A DNA stretch of 64,000 bases from the NCBI RefSeq assembly GCF_040054535.1, contig NC_090797.1:3717501-3781500 (forward strand), in the 5' to 3' direction. The notes under the pieces are model-generated. The model was not told the origin of the DNA. It was given only the letters and a program-made list of their open reading frames with translations, and searched no databases. Numbering within the stretch: position 1 is the stretch's first letter; each line of letters begins with the position of its first letter. This document shows positions 51,894-64,000 of the stretch, piece by piece. Origin of the DNA: Antennarius striatus (Eukaryota; Chordata; Actinopteri; Lophiiformes; Antennariidae). The position numbers and the translations under genes are program-made.

Positions 51894-54650
51894 AGTTGAT
51901 ATTTTTATTTGTTTTGGTAGGGGTGGTGTACGCAGACTCTTCTTGGCCTTTTTTCTTGGGGTTTCTGTTCATTTATATTAAACCTTTCCTCCCATTTTAT
52001 CTATCTGCTCTATATTTGTTATCCTATGGTAATGGGTATCAAGCCTGTCGAGAGTTCCGATTATCTTCAAGGAATTGAAAAACACAATTGTGTTCATCCT
52101 CAGTTTTCCCTCCCCCTGGTTTATTTGAATGCATGCATTAGAAAAAAAAGATTTTCGAAATGCCTTGATCAAACTTGAAAATGTTTTTATGGTTTGTGAA
52201 CAGCTGGTGGCGGAGCAAACATAGCATCTCAAACAGTTAGAAGCAGAAGAGTTGGGCATGTTTGCTTGAGAAACTCCTAAAACCTTCCTAGGTTTCAGCT
52301 CCTTTTGGGGTACCTCCTGTTCTGGGGAGTCCGTCTGAGTAAACTCTGCAACACTTTGCTTTTCAACACAGCCCTGCAATCATATCTCTCTCCCCCCAGT
52401 CTCACCTTCCACAATTTTATCTCTCTTCCCCCCTCCTCCAGCCCGGGCATGGACCAGGCTCTATGCAGGAAACACTGAAGTATAGAAGAGGAGAGACGAG
52501 GCGTCTGAATGTGATCCACAAAATGTACTCCTATTCTGTCAACATTTGAATTTAAAGGACACAAAAAAAAAGAAAAAAAAAAGATTATAAGTCCAAATCT
52601 ATTTGAAAGAAATGACAAGATTTACTGCTGCAGACCTCTGGGTGACTTATTTTCCTCTCTAAGACGTGTTAAGTGTGTGTTAACCCTTTTTTCCCTGTGT
52701 TGCTATTTAATTGCATGGACAGAGAATGACACCCTCCCCACTACAGTCTTAAAAATAACATGCAATATGTTGTCCTGAACTAGGCACGTACTGGTACGTT
52801 TGCAAATTCTACATTAAAGCTGTTCTTCTTTTAACACATGGATTATTTGTCAGCACATCTGTATGTCTTTCGCGGACGGTGACGCGATAACACGACGCAC
52901 AAAAAGCAGGTGAAAAATAGAACGTGAACAATGAAGATCAATTAGGGAAAGTGGGCTTCGGGAAAATAATATTCAAAAAGGAGTCGGGTGGGATTCCCCA
53001 CTCCTGTGTGTGTGCGTGCATACCAACACATCACAACACGGAATATTAACCCGCTGGTGCAGCGATTGTGCAGAAACGACACACTTGGCGTTATTTTCCC
53101 TGCACGATCTAACGTGTGTTTTTAAAAAAAAGCATGCAGAATCCAAAGGGTTCAACCCGCTAATCTTGCATCTATTCGGATTCTTTCTCAAAAATCCAGA
53201 AAGTGCGAAAACATTTTCATTCAGTGTATTTATTACAAAGGTTTTTACCGTAAAATAAACCTGGAAGGAGATACACTAACGGCGTGAATGGCTTCTATTT
53301 AAAAGCATCCCTGGCTAGTCTAGTATCCCAACAGATGTTGTGTCATCACTTTAACATTTACACTTTAACATAGGAAAATAGAATTTAGATGCTTGAGCCT
53401 AACTAGGTGAGGACTGTGCCGTCCTTTCAGCGTTCCGCCTGCTCAGCATTAGCATGAGTTGACATACCTTGAGTAAAAAAAGTTTCCTCTGTATTCTTAA
53501 TACTCCTTCAGACAAATTTGGGGAGGGTGAGCAGGTTACTTCAACATGCTTTAAAAAAAAAAAAAGCCATGACCAACACATTAAATAAAAGTAGATTGGC
53601 AGATTGTTGTATTGGAAAAGGAACTGTTAGAATGTTAGCAACTACCAGAAATGTGTTGGAAATGTCTTTTTTTTTAAAACTATTTTTATAGGATGTAGGT
53701 GTTTAGCTGCTTTTGTTTTTATTTTCCTTTTACTGTCTGTTCATGTTATCTATATTAGATGTTTTACTTTCACTCCTGTTGCATCATAAGAAGGCATGTA
53801 TCATAACCCAGTGGCTGTCGGGGACGGTTCTGTTATTCTTCTGGTGTTTGCAGAGTTGAGGCATGGAGTTGTCTTTTAAAGGGAAAGTCATTTCCTCCCC
53901 AGTCCTCACCCTGAGTTCTCACCTTTCTTTTTTTTTTCTTTTTTTTTTAATTGATACTGATCTGTTATGCAAGTGAATTTTTATTTATGTCACTCTGGTA
54001 GCAAAAAAAAAAAAAGAGGGTTATCGGCGCCATTCCAGCTTTTGCATCAGCTGAAAATTGCACACATTAAGACCTTCACCTGAGATTGGGATTTGTTGCC
54101 CCTGTAGAAAAGAACCTGTAAAAAAAAACAAAAAAAACCCGCCGTGTTGATTGGGATCAGCGTGATTACATCCGGTCAGGACTTGAACGTCTCATCGCCT
54201 CGTGACGTAGACCCTTAAAATAATCATGTTGCTTCTGTACGGCTCATCTTGAGGGAGGACTGTTGTAGTAAAGCTGTTTCTTGTCAAGCTGTCTATGTTT
54301 GGTTCTATTTTCTCGTTCTGTATTCGAGTAACGGGGTTGGTGTTGCATAGATTTGTCTCCTGTACTCACCCAGAATTATTAACTCTTTCCAACTGCTACA
54401 TTCACTCTAGTCTGGAAGATGGGGCACGGCCTAAAACCCAGTTAATTTATTCTTCTTTTCCCCGAGGGACTTGATGGTAATCAAAAGAAGTGGTCGCTTA
54501 CTGGGTTTTTGAAGCAACTAGATCAAACTTTTGAGAGATCAAACATTTAAAAAGCTCCCCATGTGTAAAAAAGAAAAAAATGTTCTGTCGGTAATTTCAG
54601 TACATTTGCAAACTACTCTGTAAATAAACTGAGTTGAGTAAGTAAGTAGA
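51894..54650 (+). other. ube2n long 3' UTR (inferred)
   Basis: No other gene is seen after the stop, and the first convincing AATAAA (54623-54628) is about 2.7 kb on. Mammalian UBE2N also has a long 3' UTR. The stretch has many T and A runs (for example near 53930 and 54000) as in fish UTRs. Earlier ends such as the AATAAA-like words near 53255 and 53583 are possible. Confidence 0.45.
54623..54628 (+). terminator. polyadenylation signal, candidate end of ube2n
   Basis: AATAAA followed within 40 bases by TG-rich sequence (cttgtctgtttgtgttttgtg), a typical cleavage and polyadenylation arrangement. Confidence 0.5.
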
Positions 54651-56825
54651 CACTTGTCTGTTTGTGTTTTGTGGGTTTTCTTGTGTTGCCTGAAAGTAGA
54701 GGTCACAGCTGAGATGTGTTTGTCTTGTGGAGATTTGAAATCTGAGAGGCTTCTTGTTTTTATTCAGTTTTCTAAAGGAAACGTTTGACCAAAAGTAGTA
54801 ATAGCTAGGAGTCTGCTTGAATCAGATGTAAGTACGCACAGTTTTTTCATCAGATTAATGAGACAACTGGGAACCATATTTGCAGGAGATCCAAACATTC
54901 ATGTACAGCTGAGGGATCTTATTTCAAAATCCAATACATGGTTGTATTTTTTATTTCAGTAATTACAGATACATAAATTTATAATATAAATGGAGATCAA
55001 ATGAGAATAAAGATCTTAACATGAAAATTGCATTAGAAATGTTAAACACTTTAATGATCCCTGCAGGGAATTAACAGTAATTGTCCACTTAAGTGTTAGT
55101 ATTTTATATATGTGTATGTGAACAAGCCCATCACACACACACACACACACGGGTCCTGTAAGCATGCAGATGAGAGGTAGAGCGGTGGGCAGCTGCGTTT
55201 TGGTGTGCCCCCAATGAGCAACTATTAAAGCGGGCAAGAAAAAAACAAGATGAAACTTTCCAAAACAGGAATATATTTCCATGATAAATGTGGGGCGCTC
55301 TACTGCTGAACCAAAGGACTTAAAATCTCCTTTTTGGAATGAAAATGGGATTTTTTTTAAAAATCAGACCAAATTTCAACTGTCAGGTTTTCAAGCTTCT
55401 ACATTCAGATTGCTCAAACTAATTTTAGTCAAATCAACTTGATTTGTGGAATTTTAAAAACACATGAAAAAATGCAGTATTTTTTTAATTATTATATTAA
55501 AATATTGTATTATTTAAGATACAGTAATTAAACCTAAAGTAATGGCTGACGGGAAGCCACCTCCCCTCCTGCGGTTTTACGGATGTCCACTCGGGGGCGC
55601 TGCGGGCACAGTTTTACCTTGCAGCTTGCACTTTGATCCCAAGGACGGATGCACCTCATAAATAGAAATATCTTTGCAGCTCTAGGACGTGTTTTCATCA
55701 CCGTTTACATCCACTTCTATATCATTAGATAACATCAGCAGCGTCCAATCAAATTGCAGGTATCTTTCCACTCGGGTGTTTGGAAACATCAACAAAATCT
55801 GTGCTTTACTGCTGCAGAGATGGACGCCTGTCTAGGAGCTCCTTTAATACTTCCTCAATTGAAGCGAGGGTTTTGCAACGTTTTTATGATCGTGTCCTGG
55901 TTAATATGGCAACGGTGAGTCATTCCAGCCGCTTTACAACCTGACTGAGTGGTCATGCAGGAAATGATCCCCACTTATTATCTGGAGCATCTGACAAAAC
56001 ATTAACTAGTTCCATAGGCTGTTGTCTTCAAAGAGACATGGTTATGTGTCTGAAAAATGTTTTATGGTTTTATGGCAATGTTTTAACTTCACACATTTTC
56101 ATATTTATAACAAATGTACTTGTTTTACCACTAATGGTACAGAAACATTGGAGGTGCTCGTCAATCAAATATTTCAATGATTATGTGAAGAGATGTCGGC
56201 CTCTTATCTCAAGCAGATAATAAAACCAATAATCTTAGACTATTCTGGTTTATTATGAGCTCAATGCTTACCACACACCGTGCAGGTAACTTGTTAGAAA
56301 ATATTGTTGAATCTTTAATCTTTTATTTCCCCAACATTAACTAAATATGTACTGCCTGTGAAATCAGATCTCCCTCCGGGAAAGTAAAGTAAATCTATTT
56401 CAAGTCATCTCAGCAGTGCCAGGAATAAAAGTAGGGAGGAAAATTTAGTTATAAATTCTTTTTTCCCCTTCTACATTCCCAGGAGAAATACTGAACGCTC
56501 TGCGGCTTCTAGCTGTAACCTCATGGTTAATGGAAAAGATGGACGGATGAAACAATAGAAGTGTAACCAGCCTGGGGTTGAGTGGAGGGAGGATGTTGCT
56601 TCTTTAAATCACACTCTTCCTCTTTCCACCCAGGAAGTCATTTACCTCGAAACATCATGGTTCCTTTCGAGCGATCGCCGGCGTGATCAATGCACTGATT
56701 AATCATGTGAGCACACGACTGCTGACATGAGGGGTCACATGACCCCAATGAGGTGACAGTGGGTGGTAAACATCCTGTCGTGACCGCGGCGTGTCGTCTC
56801 GCTCAGGCTAGTGGTGGCTGAAGCA

Positions 56826-57185
56826 CGGCTGTCTTTCTTTCATTCTGTTCTCCAATCTTTTTTCTTTCCCCATCTCTTTCCTACCTCTTCTCTTACTTCC
56901 TCCTCCTCTAATAATTATTTCCTGTCACTCAGTCTCCATATTCATTTCCTTTCTTCCTCTACTTCTGATTTCCCTTCTTGCTCTTTTGCCTTTCTGACCA
57001 TTTTTCATTCCTTCATCTTCATCTCTCTCCCCTCCATCTCCATCTCTCTTTTTCACTCTTCAAATTCTTTCCTTTTTTCCTCCTCTCCACCCTCTCTTCC
57101 TCTACCATTTCTTTCCTTTCCTCATTCCCTTTTCCTTTGTCTCTTCTTCCCCTTTCCCCTTCCTCCCCCCTCTGTTCTCCCTCTG
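56826..57185 (+). repeat. 360-bp pyrimidine-rich (TC) tract
   Basis: The plus strand is overwhelmingly C and T from ctttctttcattctg to ccctctgc, with only scattered A and very few G. It is not a simple repeat; the strand asymmetry is the signal. Open frames here are composition artefacts. Confidence 0.85.
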
Positions 57186-57600
57186 CAAATGAAGTGAAGT
57201 GACTGCATGCAGAACCCCTCACCTTTGCTGATGTTACATAACCAGCCTTTTTACTCCCCCATGCGTAAAAACAAGTCAGCCTGAAGGGAATCCATCCCAG
57301 AAGGAGTCTGGAAAGACTTCAGTCTCTGTGGCTCCCTGGAAGTTTGATTAAAGTGATGCTCCGAGTCACAGGAAGTTCCACAACCCAGCTGCACTGCAAC
57401 AAAGACGCCGCTTAGCTCACTGTGCATCTAAATTAGGAAGTTGAGTATTTAGAGGTATGATTCTATCAATCTTAGTTCCAGCAGCCATTGGTTTAAGGAA
57501 GTATTTGACTTCCTGCTGTAAAATTTGCTTATATTTAATCTGAGCCCCCTCAGGATTATTCCCATAAAAGGTTATAAAACAGGGAACAAAGGAATAACTG

Positions 57601-57700
57601 TACAGTATTTTCCGCACTAAAAGGCGTACCTAAAAGCCTTTAATTTTCTCAAAAACTGACAGTGTGCCTCATAATCCAGTGCACCTTATATGAATGAATT
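57601..57700. mobile_element. fragment of an unclassified DNA-transposon repeat
   Basis: Starts TACAGTATTTTCCGCACTAA and contains aaggcgtacctaaaagcc and cataatccagtgcacctta. This text pattern recurs widely in fish genomes as I remember it (a palindrome-like MITE with ggcgcacc words). Its superfamily is uncertain. Confidence 0.5.
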
Positions 57701-57792
57701 ATTATTTTTATTGAAAACAAGTCCGTTTTTCATTCGTACATCTTCTTGAAGAAGAGGCGCTCATAATCGTTTCAGGTGATTGTCTGAAAGAC

Positions 57793-57883
57793 GGGTCACG
57801 GGTGAGGCTGGAGCCTATCCCAGGTGACCACAGGCGAGAGACTGGGTTCGCCCTGGACAAGTCACCAGCTCATCGCAGGGCCG
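57793..57883 (+). mobile_element. fragment of a widespread teleost retroelement tail
   Basis: The stretch ggctggagcctatcccaggt, then caggcgagagactgggttcg, then ccctggacaagtcaccagct is a well-known fish interspersed repeat, probably the end of a LINE (L2/Maui or RTE style) or a SINE sharing it. No ORF. Confidence 0.6.
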
Positions 57884-58126
57884 GTCCAAGTTTCTACAAA
57901 GTTTTTTTTATGGAAGTTTTTAAAAAAAAAATTTGATGTCAAAGTACCCAGATTTGCTCCACTTCATTTAATATTTTGTTCAATAATTTGTTACATCAGC
58001 TAATATGCTAATTCATGACACTGCTAATGAAGTAAACAAGCTAAACACCAGTATGTTAGTATTATCAGTGTAGGAATGTTGATGTACTCACACAGCCGCA
58101 GGCTAGGGACTCCTACTAACATGATC

Positions 58127-58285
<159 letters not shown>

Positions 58286-61200
58286 CACAAATGTAAGGGG
58301 CCAAAAGTTAAGAATAAGTCATTTTACAGGTAAATTGCAGCAGGTGTTGTTAAAGTTATCAGGATGACCCCTGAGCAGCCTCTCCCTCCAGGACCCTGAT
58401 GGGTGGAGTCTGGTCGCCATGGTGATTCAGCTCACACACATACTGCTTGGTTTTGCTGTATTTAACTCATCTGTACCTAAAGTTCTATTTTGGTGACGTG
58501 AAATCAAGATATTTTTAGTAGAACCCTCCTTCATCCAGCCTTGAGCCTTTGTTTTGGTTCTGCAGGCCAACTCAAACACTCGTAAATTCGCCTGGACTCA
58601 TTTGTGAACGTTAAGACGACACACCGCTTACATGCTCATAACAAAAGTCAAAAGAAATCTACAGCTTCCTGTCGTCGGCGATGAAATTAGTGAAGAAAAT
58701 CAATCGGAATGATTCTCTTTCTTTGGATCTATGATCAGATTTTTTTTTTTTTGTCAGAAAATATAACATAACACACACCCAGACATACCATATGGGCCAT
58801 GTCATTCCGGGGCACAGTTGTAGCCTCACCCGGTATTGTTCGATGTAAATAATTAACTTTACTCCCTGAGGAGAAAATCCTTCCAGCAGACATGAAAACA
58901 AACCTGAGACTATTCCACGTTATGACAACACACCGTATGACAGACACACCTGCTGCAGCCATGCTACCGCTAACAATACCGATCAATAACCTGTCAAACA
59001 GGGGGCTGATGGTGAACTTTCAACCCTAATTGTTCATTATATCCTGACTGTACTTGAGTGAGTATAGAGAGATTAGATTAACACACAGACTACAGGCTGA
59101 TCGATTATCGATCAACACTAATCAAATATCAAATATTTGTCAAATTGTGTTGTCATAGGCAGTAATTATTCATCCAAGCAGCTGCTAAACACATTTCTAA
59201 AAGAATATTTAAATATTAAAGTTGTAATTATTACATCTACTTACTGAAAACACCATTTTCAAAACTACTGTCTGGTTATTAGAACTCCCGACCCTGAATT
59301 CACATCAGCATCAGCAGGTGGGAGAGCCGTTGGATAAAACTGCAGACATATAAAGGATTATATTAAGTATAGGCAGCCCTTTATGGGTAAATATTTTTCT
59401 TAACCAACACACACTTGACCTCCCTCAGTCTAATCAGTCTCAGATAAGAGAGAAAAATTTGCTATTGGCAGACATGTAAGCGGATTTACCCTGAGAAAAA
59501 AAAAAACTGCACAAAGTTCAAGCGCGGCCTGAGAGGCAGTGAATTTTCTCGGCACGCCGTTTCACCATCTGGCAGAGATCCTACAATAACCACAAAATTA
59601 GTGCTTATTATCATGATTATATCTTGATCATCTTCATAAATACGAGTAAATCTCCAGATTTAGCCGGATGACACATTACGGTTAGTACAAATCGAATCTG
59701 TCACCGTACCTGCTGTGAACTACTTCCACTGCAAAGGTCGCTCATCTGCACCAACCAGCAAAAATCAATCATTTGATTTTTGGATTTTCTTTTTGCAACA
59801 TGCTTATGTCGCTAGAGTCCTAAGCATGTGGCACTTTCAATCCTTCCTCCCTCCCCTCCGCTCTGTCTGGCTGTATTAAGGTCACTTTTTCTTGCATAAC
59901 AGCTCATTCATAAAACAGCACCACACCTCAGGGAAGGGATGAAGAAAGGACTCTGCTGAGACATATAGAAAATCCACTGAGGTGGTTTTGCTGCACTGGG
60001 GTTCAGGTCTTTACTGTAAATTTAAGATAGAGTCAGCAGGAATGTGGCTGAAGCAACAAAGTCACATAGGGTGACTTAAAATCGATGTAAAATGTAATTT
60101 TAGGGTAATTTAAAATCTGCTGTTGCTGTTTCAAATGGCAAATATCACATTTTAAATGTCATCGACTCAACAAACCAGATACTTCGAGTGGCTTAACACC
60201 TCGGCCTAACCTTAGCCTGAGAAAACCCCTGAAGCTATTTCACAAAATGTTAACCAAATAAAAACAAAACAAAAGAAAGAGTCACACAAAATTCAGACGT
60301 GCTTTCTAGTGCCTTCAGCCTCGGAGTGAACTGGGAAGTGTGACATCATCAAAACCAAAATTGAGGAAGACACTCATGACAACAACAACAACAACAACAA
60401 AAGAAACTCCAGACAGGAGCTGCAGGGACGATCACATGACATTGAAATGTGACTCGGTGAGTTTGAGACATAAATGTGATGAAGTAATTTCACATGATGT
60501 GCTCCGGGCCGTCGACAGTGAAAACAACGCCGACTGTAGAACGCAGTCTCCACGCCCCAAACGTACTAAAGCGAAGCGTCAGGAGGGCCCCTGTCAGGGG
60601 CCCCATGACAAGACCCATTGGGCTCTCTAAGGCGACCGCGCATTCCGGTTCGACACACACAAACGAGGCATTAATCAATTGGAGTATTGATTTCAAGATT
60701 GACCTTAGATGTTCAGTGTCAGGAATTGCCCCGTTCCAGACGGACACGTCTTCATCGGGCACAGCACTGTTTAGAACAAGCCCAGGAAACATATAAACTA
60801 GAAAGTCGGAGTAAATGAGTCACTATGGGCTCCATGAGCAGGAACCAGTTAGAGAACGGCCAGGAAAACCCCCCAGAACAGCTTCATATATGGCATCGGC
60901 CTTGGAAGAGCTGAGGCGGAGGAGCAAAGAAAACAAGGATTTAAAGTTTAAATGCGCGTCTGTTTTCAGTCTGTCCGCCGACGTGAACCGTCTGTTGATC
61001 GTCAGTTGTTCAGCAACACAGGTCCTGACAGGCCTGCTCGCTTTCCCCACATGTAGTTAGTGGTAGGAAATGGAATGAATGATTCTGATTTAATAACTTA
61101 TTCTGATGTTTATTTCACTTCATTTAAGAAAAATATGATAAATAATATATAATAATAAAGTTGTCTACTTTGTGAACTTTTTCAAGCATATGCCAAATGA

Positions 61201-64000
61201 AAAATATCTTCACACACACAAACAGAAAGATTTCATTGAAAGCTCATCATTTCATTATGACTTTTAAATAATTTACTCTAATTATTATCATTACAGTCAC
61301 TTTCATCTCTCACACGTCTCTTAGTGAACTCGTTGTGGTGAATAGAGTATTTTCAACACTTCTCTTGTTCTTCTGGATTCTGGACCGTTTTTTGTTTTTT
61401 TTTAAGCCTGTTTGTCATCAACACTGTGGGGGTTTTGTCTCAGACGACTTTCCCACATTCTGTAAACCACACTGTCACTGTCTGGCTGTGTTTATGCCCT
61501 TTAAATCCTCATCTTCATGTGATTATAGAGTGTCTGTGTTTTTGTTCTACTTCGAGGAGACAGAGGAATCATTGTGAGAGGAACATCCTCTTAGGGAGCC
61601 TCAGCGATCGTAACCGTGAGCCTTTAAAGGATCTAAAAATGAATTAGCATGAGCATTCTTTAAAGATAACACTGATCTGTATTCTCATTTTGTTATCTAA
61701 AAAAGAACACCCTGTGATGCCCATCCTATTTGTCCCTGTCTCTCCAGTCACACCAGGTAATTCATCTTTAAGTAGTGTTTACACACTTCATCCACAGCTT
61801 TCATAATGACTTGAATGAGCACCAACAGACGTCTATTGTGTCCCCCGGCCCTCAACAACCGACTTATTGTACCTGCAGCCTTGGGGGGGCCTGTATTTAT
61901 TTTGTTGTATAAACTGTTGGAGATGTTGATGCAGATTTTATTCCCATAATCATTACATGGGGCAGCTTCTTGGAGGAGACAGGTGACGTTCAGACCACCA
62001 CCTCAGACCAAGATTCATGAGAATCTGTTGTAGTTTATGCCTAATTCAAAAAATACATTTTTTTTTCAGGTTTTTGGTGATCCTTTAAATATTTTCTGTG
62101 TAAAAATAAATAGCCCTATCTTGTAAAAAAGCAGAATAAGCTGCAACCTAAGAAGCAACACAAGTCAGACAGACATTAGACATCATTCTTGAGAGGTGTT
62201 GACTTTCAAATTCTTATTTAAAATGTTTCAGAGAGAAGGTAGAAGATCTTTACTGAGTTTTCTAAAACAAGAAGAAGAAAAGCTGTGACGTATTTTAATG
62301 GGGAAAAACCTCACAACGGTTATTTTTTATACATCACTTTAGTTTAGCGCAGATGTTTAGCACATTCAGTCCCCATGATGGCTAGCGTGAAGATAGCATT
62401 TGACTTAGGATAATAAATTTAGCCATGATCCTAGCCGCTGCTAATCTGACTCTGGATCAGGCCTGACCAGTTGGCAAATTTAGGCGTAACACAGAGGCCT
62501 ACGTTAATATTTCTTAAACCCTCAGGTTCCGATGAAACTAAAACCATAAGCCCGCGACAAAGCAAACACGCCCAGCTCCTCTGAGCCGTCTGTTGCTTCT
62601 TTGGTAAAGCAACGCCTCTGTGGCGGGCGTGGGTCGGTTTGCACTGGTGTCACAGGCTCTAAATTCAACGCTGACAGCCTGTCGGGTTCGTTTTAGCTAA
62701 ACCTTGGCCGGCTTCACCGCTGGATGTGTTCCACATCGCGTGAAAACATCCACCTCGGCCCGGAGTGTCTTCAAACACCTGTCCTGTGTTGGTTTGACAC
62801 GTCGAATGTACGGTCAGGCTAGGTTTACCGAAAGCTCGGCCTCCGAGTGGTTTCTAATAATGGAGACATGAAGAGGAAACAGATGGTCGTCTCTAAATTT
62901 AGCCTGATAACCACGGCGTGATTATCCATTATTCAGGAGGGAATAAATGATGCCTCGCTGCTGTCACTCCATCAGAATTGGACGTTTGAAGGCATTTCGG
63001 CTTTGGGGCTTCAACTTTCCACTTGCTTGTTTGTCAAAGAAGAGACTTGTGGGCAGGCGTCATTGTGTGTTTGTGGAGTTTTTGTCTGTGGAGGCCCCCC
63101 TCCAAGACTCAGATGACTGCTGGTAAAATGAGGCCTAGATAGGCGGACAATCGTTTCAGACTCCGGCAAGGTGACATCGGATCCTTCCGTCTTCTCACAC
63201 CTCGGCTAAAACGGGGGTGCTTAATATTTTTGCGTTCCTTTACTATGCAGGAAGATGATGATGATGAACCACCACAATTAGCAAGATGACAGCAAGATTT
63301 AATTTCCTCTGAGGTTACTGATGCCCACCCTCATGATGATGATCAACATGACTGAACATCTGTTTTAAGGCGCGGGAGTCTAAATTTAGCCCATTATGAA
63401 TCACTTACCATCATATATCATATGTAAATGGAATTATAATCCTACCCACATATTAATTTTGTAACATGTCTCCCTAACCCTGAGAGCATTAACAGAAATC
63501 CAGAAGTTATCCTGTTGCAATCCTCTAAAGTAACCAGACTCATTTACAGTAGATGTGAAAATCTTATTTCTTTCATTTTCAAACTTTTCTACTGGATTAA
63601 TTTTAATCCAGCAAATATACAGTTACTTTAGCTCTACATAGTAATTTACATGTCCAGTTAGATATCCATATTCATCCACAGCTGTCGACAACCATTCCTT
63701 TTGATAAAACACCTGTTTCAAACATTGTCGTCTCATATTCTTTCTACAAAATACACATTTCAAGTGTTTTTTTAATTATTTCCCCATCATGCCATTATTA
63801 TTGTGACATAACATCCTGATCAGATCGGTGTAGTGCCTTTATAACCCTGATTAAACAACAGACCATCCTGTCATTTGACCTCCAGTAACATGACAACCTG
63901 TAGACTTATTGTATTTCCATCACATTCAGGTGATAACCACTGTTGTTAAAATGATAACATGACTTCTGCAGGGTAGTTATTTCATTTTCGTTAACACTGA

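Noticed and set aside
56811-57197. 128-codon Ser/Phe/Leu ORF
   Set aside because: Follows from the pyrimidine tract, which lacks stop codons by composition.
60646-60660. ggttcgaca, resembling a tRNA B-box
   Set aside because: No A-box or cloverleaf at the required distance; no tRNA gene was found in the window.
60340-60796. Overlapping ORFs of about 100 codons on both strands in a GC-richer patch
   Set aside because: No recognisable domain in any frame and no clear splice structure; possibly conserved non-coding DNA, but nothing in the sequence proves it.

Overview
The window is nuclear DNA from a ray-finned fish. I think a percomorph-type teleost is likely, because introns are short, many genes have 10 to 20 exons, and the protein-coding genes read as clear vertebrate orthologues. 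All coding genes are spliced. Exon limits were placed by matching reading frame, GT/AG borders and remembered vertebrate family sequence. No computed alignment was possible.

Layout from left to right: (1) 1-1703, minus strand: the 5' half of a leiomodin gene (closest to lmod2), running off the left edge. (2) 4334-7961, plus: kit ligand (kitlg), 7 coding exons, membrane-anchored cytokine. (3) 10168-13934, plus: a 787-residue protein with a TINF2-like N-terminal domain followed by 11 C2H2 zinc fingers. (4) 18300-18900: an orphan promoter-like patch with a short ORF of unknown status, then a dead Tc1 transposon (19335-20176). (5) 20530-26534, minus: ints13/asunder, Integrator subunit 13, 15-16 exons. 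(6) 27454-37623, plus: ano6, calcium-activated phospholipid scramblase, 19 in-frame coding exons plus one candidate frame-shifting extra exon. (7) 41019-44713, plus: pwp1, a WD40 ribosome-biogenesis protein, 15 exons. (8) 45671-47620, plus: mrpl42, 5 exons. (9) 48298-51893, plus: ube2n (Ubc13), 4 exons, with a long 3' UTR to about 54650. (10) 54650-64000: no gene recognised; repeats, a 360-bp pyrimidine tract and a (TG)77 microsatellite.

KITLG, INTS13, ANO6, PWP1, MRPL42 and UBE2N all lie on human chromosome 12, so this is a conserved vertebrate synteny block with rearranged order; LMOD2 (human chr 7) is the outlier. The genes are not an operon and do not form one pathway. Several are housekeeping genes (ints13, pwp1, mrpl42, ube2n), and three have CRE and/or ETS-type promoter words just upstream. 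I found no CRISPR, tRNA, rRNA, or obviously new multi-gene system. The most unusual items are the TINF2-domain/zinc-finger fusion gene, the candidate frame-shifting exon in ano6, the diverged C-terminus of ube2n, and the orphan promoter-like patch at 18300.
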